The notes below the pieces were generated by a model. It searched no databases. It worked only from the letters and a program-made list of their open reading frames with translations, and was not told the DNA's origin. The translations under genes and the position numbers were made by a program. Shown here one piece after another: positions 17,135-24,818 of a stretch of DNA of 64,000 nt (position 1 is its first letter; each line of letters begins with the position of its first letter). Source of the stretch: JAHEKB01 sp049115575 (GTDB lineage: Bacteria; Bacteroidota; Bacteroidia; NS11-12g; UBA9320); the NCBI GenBank assembly GCA_049115575.1, contig JAGDZU010000004.1, positions 558,001-622,000 of the forward strand. Reading direction: 5' to 3'.

Positions 17135-19537
17135 CTAATTTCTTAATGGTTTACCTGTTTTTAAAATATGCTGTATTCGTTCCAGAGTTTTTCGCTCACC
17201 TAGCAGTGAAAGGAATGCTTCTCGTTCTAAGTCGAGTAAGTATTGCTCTGTAACCAGACTGGCTTGACTTAAATCTCCACCAGCCATAACAAATGCCAGC
17301 TTTCTTCCAATTTTCATATCGTGTTCACTGGCATAATTTCCAATGCCAAATGCTTCAACACCAGCATACAATGCTCCCAAAGCTGTTCTGCCCATAACTC
17401 TAATATCATCTCGTTGAACCGCTTGAGTATAGCCATCTGATGCTAATTCCAGTACTTTCTTTTTGGCCTCGGATAAAAGGCGGTCTGAGTTAATCACTAC
17501 TTCGTCTTTATCGTAGTGCAAAACACCATTGTCGAATGCTTCAAATGCACTGGTGGCCACTTTGGCTGTTGCAATAGTTGTAAAGCGCTCCTGCAAACTT
17601 GGTATTTGAGGATCTCCTGCATAAAAGCTATCTGAAAGTCTAACAACAAACTCCTTTGTTCCTCCTCCACCGGGTATTAGCCCCGCTCCAGCTTCTACCA
17701 AACCAATGTAGGTTTCTGCTGCCGCTACCGCTGAATCAGCATGCAATGACATTTCACAACCCCCTCCAAGAGTGAGCCCGTGAGGTGCCATCACTACTGG
17801 TATGGCTGAGTATCTCAGACGCATTACGGTGTTCTGAAAATAGCGAATGGCCATATTGAGCTCGTCAAATTCTTGCTCTATGGCATACATAAGCATCATG
17901 GCCAGATTAGCTCCAGCGGAAAAATTAGCCGCATCATTTCCAATAACCAGACCGTTCCAGTTTTCGTTTTCAGCAATCTCAATAGATTTATTTACTCCTT
18001 GAAGTATTCCGGATCCTATGGCGTTCATTTTGGTGTGAAATTCTAAACACAAAACACCATCCCCAATGTTGTGCAAGGTGCATTCCTTGTTTTGATAAAC
18101 TGGTTTTTGGTCTCTCAATGAATCCAATTGAATAAATGATTCTGTGCCAGGGACGGAGCTAAAAGAACTATCGCTGAGTTGGTAAAAATTATTTACCCCT
18201 TTACTTCTTTTATAAAAGAATTCTTCTTTGGTCTGAACCTTATCTTCTATCCAATTTGGAATTGGAAGATTCATCTGTTTAGCGTGATCCAAAACTGCGG
18301 TAAACCCAATGGCGTCCCACATTTCAAATGGGCCCATTTCCCATCCAAAACCAGCTCTAAGAGCATCATCTATAGGATAAATTTCTTCGGCTATTTCAGG
18401 AATTCTGTTTGCGGAATAAAGAAGTATAGCTGTTGTCACATCTTTGAAAAATTCTGCTAGCTTGTCTCCACCTTGAAACAAGAAATGAACTCGTTTTTTT
18501 AGTGAAGAAAACTGTCTTGCTTGCCTTGTACTTTCCGCTCTTACTTTAGCTTTTGGTGAATACTCTAGTGTTGTTAAATCTAGGGCTTCAATAATTCTTT
18601 TCCCTTCTGCATCTTTTGACTTTTTATAAAATCCCTGACCGCTTTTGTCTCCCAACCATTGGTTCTGTAACATGCTTTCTAAGAAATCTGGAATGGTAAA
18701 CCAATCTTTCATTTCATCAGTGGGACAATGATGATAGACTCCTTGAGCCACTTTAACTAAAGTATCAAGTCCAACTAAATCACAGGTTCTAAACGTGGCC
18801 GATTTTGGTCTTCCCGAAATGGGCCCTGTGATGGCGTCCACTTCCTCAATACTCAGCTCGTATTTCTTCATCATTTTAAAAATAGCCATGATGCTAAATA
18901 CTCCTATTCTATTGGCTATAAATGCAGGTGTATCCTTGCATTTCACCATAGTCTTACCAAGATAAAGGTCGCCATAATGCATGAGGAAATCTATTACCTC
19001 TGGTTTAGTTCTAGAGGAAGGAATAATCTCCAAAAGCTTGAGGTATCTTGGTGGATTGAAAAAGTGAGTTCCACAAAAATGTGTAACAAAATCTTCAGAT
19101 CTACCTTGAGTCATAAGCTCTATTGGAATACCAGATGTGTTGGAGCTAACTATGGTTCCTTGCTTGCGGTATAAATCCACTTTTTCGAAAAGACTTTGTT
19201 TGATTTCCAATTTCTCAATAATCACTTCTAAGATCCAATCGGCGTCCTTAATTAATTCGATGTCATCATCGAAATTTCCGGTCTGAATTCTCTTTACAAA
19301 ACCTTGACGATATAGAGGTGCAGGGCTTGATTTAGTTGCAGTTTTCAGTGCACTATTGACTAGGGAATTGCGTTTGATAGGATTGCCCAAATCTTCTTCT
19401 GATAAGCCAGGAGTAACTATATCTAGCAATAACACTTCTAAACCAATGTTCGCCATATGGCATGCTATTCTTGAGCCCATGATTCCTGAACCCAAAACGG
19501 CTACTTTCTTAATTCTTCTTTTTTCTTGCATTTCCAT
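17135..19537 (-). CDS. fadB: 3-hydroxyacyl-CoA dehydrogenase / enoyl-CoA hydratase
   Basis: An 800-residue bifunctional beta-oxidation enzyme. The dehydrogenase comes first: NAD-binding GSGIMGSRIACHMANIG at about 16-32, then the HCGTHFFNPPRYLKLLEI catalytic block and the C-terminal 3HCDH domain to about 450. The crotonase (hydratase) domain follows at about 485-690, with oxyanion-hole ANFSAGANL, and two candidate catalytic Glu in GGGCEMSL and GLVEAGAGLIPGGGG. This order is the reverse of E. coli FadB but is usual in Bacteroidota. The gene lies 3 nt after the TetR gene and 3 nt before the thiolase, a tightly packed operon. Confidence 0.95.
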   Translation of the reverse strand: MEMQEKRRIKKVAVLGSGIMGSRIACHMANIGLEVLLLDIVTPGLSEEDLGNPIKRNSLVNSALKTATKSSPAPLYRQGFVKRIQTGNFDDDIELIKDADWILEVIIEKLEIKQSLFEKVDLYRKQGTIVSSNTSGIPIELMTQGRSEDFVTHFCGTHFFNPPRYLKLLEIIPSSRTKPEVIDFLMHYGDLYLGKTMVKCKDTPAFIANRIGVFSIMAIFKMMKKYELSIEEVDAITGPISGRPKSATFRTCDLVGLDTLVKVAQGVYHHCPTDEMKDWFTIPDFLESMLQNQWLGDKSGQGFYKKSKDAEGKRIIEALDLTTLEYSPKAKVRAESTRQARQFSSLKKRVHFLFQGGDKLAEFFKDVTTAILLYSANRIPEIAEEIYPIDDALRAGFGWEMGPFEMWDAIGFTAVLDHAKQMNLPIPNWIEDKVQTKEEFFYKRSKGVNNFYQLSDSSFSSVPGTESFIQLDSLRDQKPVYQNKECTLHNIGDGVLCLEFHTKMNAIGSGILQGVNKSIEIAENENWNGLVIGNDAANFSAGANLAMMLMYAIEQEFDELNMAIRYFQNTVMRLRYSAIPVVMAPHGLTLGGGCEMSLHADSAVAAAETYIGLVEAGAGLIPGGGGTKEFVVRLSDSFYAGDPQIPSLQERFTTIATAKVATSAFEAFDNGVLHYDKDEVVINSDRLLSEAKKKVLELASDGYTQAVQRDDIRVMGRTALGALYAGVEAFGIGNYASEHDMKIGRKLAFVMAGGDLSQASLVTEQYLLDLEREAFLSLLGERKTLERIQHILKTGKPLRN

Positions 19538-19540
19538 TTC

Positions 19541-20140
19541 TCAATAAGGTATTTCCGTGTCTTGATTTTGCCTACTGTATAATTCCTTATACTCTTTCAT
19601 CAAGTTCTCATTGGTTCTAGTTAGATAATTGCCATCTTTCAACAACCTCATAAGTATAACAGCTCCTTCAATTTCTGCTACCGTAGTTTCGGCTTTGACT
19701 CTTGCATCATCGCCATTCAGGACAAAAGCATATAAATGCTGTAACGTTTTAATCCATTCAGCAAAGAAGGAACGAATAATTGCCGCGAAAGCATCATTTG
19801 ATTTAGAAGTCTCCAAGCCGATATTCACAAAGAAGTCACCACCTTCTTCATGCATAAAAATTTCCTCAGCTCTGCTGGCCAATTCCTTTAGGCGCTGTAC
19901 TGGACTTAGATCCTCGTCATATGCCTTAGAAAATACTTTGTCTACATAATGATCTTTTAATGCAATGAGTATTTCTTTCATTAATGCTTCTTTGCCTTCA
20001 ACATAGTGATACATGCTGCCTTTCAATAATCCATTTGCAGCGGCTAGGTCAGACATAGAAGCCGCCGCATAACCTTTCTCCTTGAACACAGATAGTGAGT
20101 TCTTGAGTAGAGTTTTTCGATCTATTTTAACTTTTGGCAT
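19541..20140 (-). CDS. TetR-family repressor of the fad operon
   Basis: A 199-residue TetR/AcrR regulator: N-terminal helix-turn-helix at about 8-50 (LLKNSLSVFKEKGYAAASMSDLAAANGL) and a ligand-binding C-terminal domain. The start is set at ATG 20140 (MPKVKIDRKT), because the longer start at 20155 overlaps the -7 box. It heads the operon tetR-fadB-fadA-acyl-CoA dehydrogenase, so by analogy with other fatty-acid-responsive TetR proteins it probably binds an acyl-CoA and releases DNA when fatty acids are present. An operator-like palindrome covers its own -33 box, pointing to autorepression of the whole operon. Ligand identity is inference. Confidence 0.88.
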   Translation of the reverse strand: MPKVKIDRKTLLKNSLSVFKEKGYAAASMSDLAAANGLLKGSMYHYVEGKEALMKEILIALKDHYVDKVFSKAYDEDLSPVQRLKELASRAEEIFMHEEGGDFFVNIGLETSKSNDAFAAIIRSFFAEWIKTLQHLYAFVLNGDDARVKAETTVAEIEGAVILMRLLKDGNYLTRTNENLMKEYKELYSRQNQDTEIPY

Positions 20141-20148
20141 AATCACCC

Positions 20149-20189
20149 CAAACATACTGAATTTTATTCATTTTACCAAACGGTTGGTA
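20149..20189 (-). promoter_or_regulatory. fad operon promoter with TetR operator over the -33 box
   Basis: On the minus strand TTTG (20177-20180), 20 nt, then TATGTTTG (20149-20156) forms a full consensus promoter ending 8 nt before ATG 20140. The -33 box lies inside the 16-bp near-palindrome TACCAAACGGTTGGTA (20174-20189; 14 of 16 positions symmetric), whose ACCAA/TTGGT half-sites resemble known TetR-family operators. A repressor bound there would block RNA polymerase. Confidence 0.65.
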
Positions 20190-20276
20190 GATTTAGTTGA
20201 TTAGTGTTAGAGCTATTGACCACCGTTTGACATTCATCCTGCTGAAAACATAGCTTTACCAATGCCTATGATTCAT

Positions 20277-20284
20277 TACATTTG
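20277..20284 (+). promoter_or_regulatory. -7 box of metK
   Basis: TACATTTG is an exact TAnnTTTG match ending 17 nt before ATG 20302. The -33 region is poor (TTTA near 20255). The fad operon promoter lies about 90 bp away on the opposite strand, so the two are separate. Confidence 0.55.
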
Positions 20285-20301
20285 CGCCATTAAAATCAAT
20301 T

Positions 20302-21561
20302 ATGGCCTATTATTTTACATCCGAATCAGTTTCTGAGGGACACCCAGACAAGGTAGCTGACCAAATATCAGACGCACTGATAGACCACTTTCTCGCTTTT
20401 GATCCAGATTCAAAAGTTGCATGTGAAACTCTGGTTACTACCGGACAGGTAGTTTTAGCTGGTGAAGTGAAGTCTTCTACTTATCTAGATGTTCAGAAAA
20501 TTGCCAGAGATACCATCAACAAGATTGGATATACCAAGAGTGAATATATGTTCGAAGCTAACTCCTGCGGAGTTTTATCTGCTATTCATGAGCAATCACC
20601 AGATATTAACCAGGGTGTTGAGCGTAAGAAGAAAGAAAATCAAGGTGCTGGTGATCAAGGAATGATGTTTGGATACGCTACCAATGAAACAGATTCATTC
20701 ATGCCTCTCCCTCTGGAATTATCTCACATACTATTAAGAGAACTAGCTGCCATTAGAAAGGCAGGGAGACAAATGAAATATCTGAGACCTGATTCTAAAT
20801 CTCAGGTTACAATAGAATACGGAGATGACAATAAACCAAAGGCGATAAACTCTATTGTAATTTCAACTCAACACGATGATTTTGGAAAAGAAACGGCTAT
20901 GCTCAAAAAAATCAAAGAGGATATGGTTAAGATTCTTATTCCTCGAGTAAAGAAGCTTCTTCCTAAACACATACAAGCCTTATTCAACGACAAAATCAAA
21001 TATCATATTAACCCAACCGGAAAGTTTGTAATTGGTGGACCTCATGGAGATACTGGACTAACCGGAAGAAAAATTATTGTAGACACATATGGTGGCAAGG
21101 GAGCCCATGGTGGTGGAGCATTCTCAGGTAAGGATCCAAGTAAAGTGGATAGATCTGCAGCTTATGCTACTAGGCATATTGCAAAAAATCTAGTTGCTGC
21201 TGGTGTTGCTGACGAAGTATTAGTTCAAGTGGCATATGCTATAGGTGTAGCTAAACCAGTTGGCCTATATGTGAATACTTATGGAACTGCTAAAGTTAAC
21301 ATGTCTGATGGCGCTATCGCTAAGAAAATACAGGGGCTAAAAAGATTCGACATGCGTCCTTATTTCATTGAAGAACGCTTCAAATTGAGAACTCCAATTT
21401 ATTCCGAGACAGCAGCTTATGGTCATATGGGAAGAGAAACTCAAGTAGTGACTAAAGAATTTGTAGACGGTAGCGGTCAATCCAAAAAAATGAAAGTGAA
21501 GCTCTTTCCTTGGGAAGAATTAGATGGAGTAGCTGAACTGAAAAAAGCATTTAAGCTTTAA
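20302..21561 (+). CDS. metK: S-adenosylmethionine synthetase
   Basis: MetK makes S-adenosylmethionine from methionine and ATP. The 419-residue frame has the N-terminal SVSEGHPDK motif (7-16), the hexapeptide GAGDQG at 115-120, GGPHGDTGLTGRK at 245-257, and the P-loop-like GGGAFSGKD at 270-278. Length is slightly above the 385-400 residues common elsewhere, with an insertion near 160-185, as I recall for other Bacteroidota enzymes. It is monocistronic in appearance, 88 nt before glmS, which has its own promoter. Confidence 0.98.
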   Translation: MAYYFTSESVSEGHPDKVADQISDALIDHFLAFDPDSKVACETLVTTGQVVLAGEVKSSTYLDVQKIARDTINKIGYTKSEYMFEANSCGVLSAIHEQSPDINQGVERKKKENQGAGDQGMMFGYATNETDSFMPLPLELSHILLRELAAIRKAGRQMKYLRPDSKSQVTIEYGDDNKPKAINSIVISTQHDDFGKETAMLKKIKEDMVKILIPRVKKLLPKHIQALFNDKIKYHINPTGKFVIGGPHGDTGLTGRKIIVDTYGGKGAHGGGAFSGKDPSKVDRSAAYATRHIAKNLVAAGVADEVLVQVAYAIGVAKPVGLYVNTYGTAKVNMSDGAIAKKIQGLKRFDMRPYFIEERFKLRTPIYSETAAYGHMGRETQVVTKEFVDGSGQSKKMKVKLFPWEELDGVAELKKAFKL

Positions 21562-21634
21562 TCACTTCATTGTCATTAAACCAAAAAATCATACACTTCT
21601 AAACAAATGTGAAAAGCCCTAGTAGGCAGAGTAC

Positions 21635-21642
21635 TACATTTG
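21635..21642 (+). promoter_or_regulatory. -7 box of glmS, near-leaderless
   Basis: TACATTTG matches the consensus exactly and ends 7 nt before ATG 21650. If transcription starts 4-6 nt after the box, the leader is only 1-3 nt. An in-frame TTG at 21644 would lie upstream of or at the transcript start. Confidence 0.5.
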
Positions 21643-21649
21643 CTTGACT

Positions 21650-23494
21650 ATGTGTGGGATAGTAGCATATTATGGACCCGACGAAGCATATGACTTTCTA
21701 ATCAAGGGTCTTCATCGCTTAGAATATAGAGGGTATGACAGCGCAGGAGTAGCACTTCTGAATGGCGACCTAAGAGTATATAAGAATAAGGGTAAAGTAT
21801 CTGAACTAGAAGAGCTCGCTTCTAAAAACGACATTTCTGGAACTAGGGGAATTGGACATACCAGGTGGGCAACCCACGGAGAACCAAATTCCATTAACGC
21901 TCATCCTCATTTATCCCCAGACGGTGATCTCGCTTTAATTCACAACGGAATCATTGAAAACCATGATACTTTAAAAAAAGCCCTTATAGAAAGAGGCAAT
22001 GTTTTCAAAAGTGATACCGATACTGAAGTATTAATTCATTTAATTGATGCAATTCAAAAAGCTGAAGATGTGGATTTGTTTGAAGCAGTTAGACTTGCTT
22101 TAAATGAAGTAGTTGGCGCATACGCTATAGTAATTCTGAGCCAGCGAGATCCTAATACACTTATTGCTGCAAGAAAAGGAAGTCCTTTAGTGGTGGGGAT
22201 AAGCGATCGAGAAGGTGAATTTTATATAGCAAGTGATGCTACTCCAATAGTGGAATATACTAGGAAAGTAACATACTTAGAAGATGGTGAAATCGTAAGC
22301 ATTCATCATGGTGAAATGACCATCAAGACCATTGAAAATGTAACTAAAACTCCATTTATCGATAATCTTGAGATAAGCTTAGAGACTCTTGAAAAAGGGG
22401 GTTATGAGCATTTCATGCTTAAAGAAATATTTGAGCAACCCAAGGCAATACATGATGCCATGAGAGGAAGATTCAGTTCCGAAACCTTGTCTTTTGCCAT
22501 GGCGAGCTTGAAAGAATACGAATCCAAGATTAGAAATCTTGATAGGATAATCATAGTTGCTTGCGGAACATCTTGGCATGCCGGCCTTGTTGGTGAGTAT
22601 CTCATCGAAGAGTTTGCCAGGCTACCTGTTGAAGTAGAGTATGCATCTGAATTCCGTTATAGAAATCCTATCATAACTGAAGAGGATATGGTAATTGCTA
22701 TATCTCAATCAGGTGAAACAGCAGACACCTTGGCTGCACTAGAATTAGCTAAATCAAAAGGTGCAACCATATATGGTATATGCAATGTAGTTGGTTCAAG
22801 TATTCCCAGAATGACTCATGCAGGAGCCTATACGCATGCTGGACCTGAAATTGGTGTGGCTTCAACTAAAGCTTTTACAACACAAGTTGCTGTTCTCACA
22901 CTAATCGCATTAGGAATGGCGGGAATCAGAGGTAAAATGGAACGCAAAGACCTCAGATCTCTATTTGCTGAATTAGATACCATACCTCAAAAAGTAGAAG
23001 ATTTGCTAAAGAGTTGTGCAGATCAAGTGGAGCATATTGCTTCCATTTATAAAGATGCTAAAAACTTCCTTTACTTGGGAAGAGGATATAATTTCCCGGT
23101 AGCCCTAGAAGGTGCGTTAAAGCTTAAGGAAATTTCATACATCCATGCAGAAGGATATCCTGCTGCAGAAATGAAACACGGTCCAATTGCACTCATTGAT
23201 GAGGAAATGCCAGTAGTGGTTATAGCGACGAAGAGAAACTACTATGAAAAAGTCCTGAGTAATATTCAAGAGGTGAAAGCCAGAAAAGGAAAAATAATTG
23301 CAATTGTCACAGCTGGTGATGAAGAAGTTAAGGCTATTGCTGATCACGTCATAGAAATTCCAGACACTGAAGTTTGTTTAACTCCTCTTTTGGCAACTAT
23401 TCCATTACAATTGCTTTCATACCACATTGCTGTAATGCGAGGATGCAATGTAGACCAACCCAGAAATCTTGCTAAATCGGTAACTGTAGAATAA
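21650..23494 (+). CDS. glmS: Glutamine--fructose-6-phosphate aminotransferase (isomerizing)
   Basis: GlmS makes glucosamine-6-phosphate, the entry to UDP-GlcNAc and peptidoglycan. The start is ATG 21650 (MCGIVAYYG) because Cys2 must become the N-terminal nucleophile of the glutaminase domain after Met removal; the TTG at 21644 would abolish this. The class II glutaminase domain spans about 2-230 (RGIGHTRWATHG, HNGIIENH), and two SIS sugar-isomerase domains follow (CGTSWHAG, then LGRGYNFPVALEGALKLKE), ending in the family-typical LAKSVTVE. The length of 614 residues is normal. Confidence 0.98.
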   Translation: MCGIVAYYGPDEAYDFLIKGLHRLEYRGYDSAGVALLNGDLRVYKNKGKVSELEELASKNDISGTRGIGHTRWATHGEPNSINAHPHLSPDGDLALIHNGIIENHDTLKKALIERGNVFKSDTDTEVLIHLIDAIQKAEDVDLFEAVRLALNEVVGAYAIVILSQRDPNTLIAARKGSPLVVGISDREGEFYIASDATPIVEYTRKVTYLEDGEIVSIHHGEMTIKTIENVTKTPFIDNLEISLETLEKGGYEHFMLKEIFEQPKAIHDAMRGRFSSETLSFAMASLKEYESKIRNLDRIIIVACGTSWHAGLVGEYLIEEFARLPVEVEYASEFRYRNPIITEEDMVIAISQSGETADTLAALELAKSKGATIYGICNVVGSSIPRMTHAGAYTHAGPEIGVASTKAFTTQVAVLTLIALGMAGIRGKMERKDLRSLFAELDTIPQKVEDLLKSCADQVEHIASIYKDAKNFLYLGRGYNFPVALEGALKLKEISYIHAEGYPAAEMKHGPIALIDEEMPVVVIATKRNYYEKVLSNIQEVKARKGKIIAIVTAGDEEVKAIADHVIEIPDTEVCLTPLLATIPLQLLSYHIAVMRGCNVDQPRNLAKSVTVE

Positions 23495-23616
23495 TTTTCG
23501 CACGCTAACCATACATCTAGACACTTTTCAACTATTACTTAATTCTATTTATTGTTGATTTTCAGCTTGTTACGGCTGTAAAGACACTTTGGTCCATGCT
23601 TTGAATCTACTTTTAG

Positions 23617-23625
23617 AAAAGGAGG
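23617..23625 (+). promoter_or_regulatory. Strong Shine-Dalgarno sequence, unusual in this window
   Basis: AAAAGGAGG ends 7 nt before ATG 23633. It is the only near-perfect anti-SD match I noticed directly before a start. About 16 nt after TTTG (23588-23591) lies TACTTTTA (23608-23615), a one-mismatch -7 box that overlaps the start of this leader. Confidence 0.5.
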
Positions 23626-23632
23626 ACCTATT

Positions 23633-24418
23633 ATGAAATCAATTATTACAATTTTAACATTTCTAGTTTTTAGTATTACATCAACACAAGTTAAGGCCTC
23701 GAATCTTTACCTACGAACCGCATCGGGAGGATATGCTCAAGTAAATATTTCCGGTGAATTATTTAATGTATCTGGAGGATCAATCGCCATAAATGATCTT
23801 AGGCCAGGCAATCATTTTATTACCGTAAGGCAGCGAGTAAATCACAGACACAGGAACCACAGAGGTTATCGTTACAGAGAGATGAATCACCGTAGAGGCA
23901 GTATGCGTACTGTATACAAAGGAAGAATTCATTTACCTGCAAGAAGCACTGTATATGCTAGGCTAACACCTAGAGGACATTTAGTGATTGAACGCACTGT
24001 TCGTCATAGACCCAATAGAAGAAAACACAATCCTCGTTACGATCGAAGAGATAGACGCGACTGGGACAGAAATGACCGCGATTGGGACAGAGGTGATAGA
24101 AACAGAAATCGCAATAGAGGAGATCGAAGAGGTGGAAATTATGGAAATGCTTCTTCTTTTGACGCTTTGCTAGGGGTAATGAACAATGCATCTTTTGACG
24201 GTGATAAGCTTTCAATTGCCCAACAATACGTACAAAGCAATGGCGTAACCAGTGTTCAAGTTTTGCAAATGGCAGACGCTATGGATTTTGAAACCAACAA
24301 ACTCGCTTTTGCCAAATATGCATATCAATACACTGTAGATCCTGAAAACTATTTCATGGTCAATAAAACATTCGATTTTAGTAGTAGCATACGAAGTCTG
24401 AATAATTTCATCAAATAA
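23633..24418 (+). CDS. Secreted DUF4476 protein with Arg/Asp-rich linker
   Basis: A 261-residue exported protein: signal peptide (about 1-22, KAS), a small beta-rich domain (24-120), a very basic Arg/Asp/Asn-rich linker (about 122-168), and a helical DUF4476 domain (175-261; SFDALLGVMNNASFDGDKL and VLQMADAMDFETNKLAFAK). The linker includes a 21-nt tandem duplication at 24057-24098 encoding RDWDRND then RDWDRGD. DUF4476 has no known activity. It has a strong SD sequence and ends at a bidirectional terminator. An association with surface structures or nucleic acid through the charged linker is speculation. Confidence 0.8.
   Translation: MKSIITILTFLVFSITSTQVKASNLYLRTASGGYAQVNISGELFNVSGGSIAINDLRPGNHFITVRQRVNHRHRNHRGYRYREMNHRRGSMRTVYKGRIHLPARSTVYARLTPRGHLVIERTVRHRPNRRKHNPRYDRRDRRDWDRNDRDWDRGDRNRNRNRGDRRGGNYGNASSFDALLGVMNNASFDGDKLSIAQQYVQSNGVTSVQVLQMADAMDFETNKLAFAKYAYQYTVDPENYFMVNKTFDFSSSIRSLNNFIK
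24057..24098 (+). repeat. 21-nt tandem duplication in the DUF4476 linker
   Basis: Two adjacent 21-nt units start GCGACTGGGACAGA (24057) and GCGATTGGGACAGA (24078). They are in frame and encode RDWDRND and RDWDRGD. Differences are mainly at synonymous or Asn/Gly positions, suggesting a recent duplication. Confidence 0.7.
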
Positions 24419-24443
24419 AAAAGGGAGCTTCGGCTCCTTTTTA
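24415..24443. terminator. Bidirectional terminator between convergent genes
   Basis: GGAGC-TTCG-GCTCC (24424-24437) is a GC-rich stem with an extra-stable UUCG tetraloop, flanked by an A-run on the left and TTTTT on the right. It can end transcription of the DUF4476 gene on the plus strand and of the response-regulator gene on the minus strand. Confidence 0.85.
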
Positions 24444-24818
24444 CTTTAAAATCACTTTGAGCACTTCATCGTGAAGTGGTTTAGTCACGTACTTTCTTAT
24501 ATATGGGTGCTTATCTGCTTTTTCTAAATCAACTGGGTTAATAGAAGAACTCAGCATATAGATGCTTATAAAGTCTTTCAGTTCAGATGAAAGTTGATCA
24601 TAAAGTTTTAAGAAGTCCCAACCATCTACAATTGGCATATTAATATCTAAAAGTAAATAATTTGGCCAATCATCCTCGCTTGAGTTTTTCAAAAATTCAA
24701 AAACTTCTTCTCCATCATTAAAGATTTTTATTTCATCTGCCAATTGGAGTTTTTCAATCTTCACCTTGGTTGTGAACTGAAAAATATGATCGTCATCTAC
24801 AATGGCTATTTTTTTCAT
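24441..24818 (-). CDS. Single-domain response regulator
   Basis: A 125-residue CheY-like receiver with no output domain. It has the acidic pocket DDD at 8-10, the phospho-acceptor Asp58 in LLLDINMP, the switch Ser in YMLSSSIN and Lys in VTKPL at about 113. Its start overlaps the kinase stop by 4 nt (24815-24818), so it is almost certainly the kinase's partner. Lacking an output domain, it would act by protein contact or in a phosphorelay. Confidence 0.92.
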   Translation of the reverse strand: MKKIAIVDDDHIFQFTTKVKIEKLQLADEIKIFNDGEEVFEFLKNSSEDDWPNYLLLDINMPIVDGWDFLKLYDQLSSELKDFISIYMLSSSINPVDLEKADKHPYIRKYVTKPLHDEVLKVILK

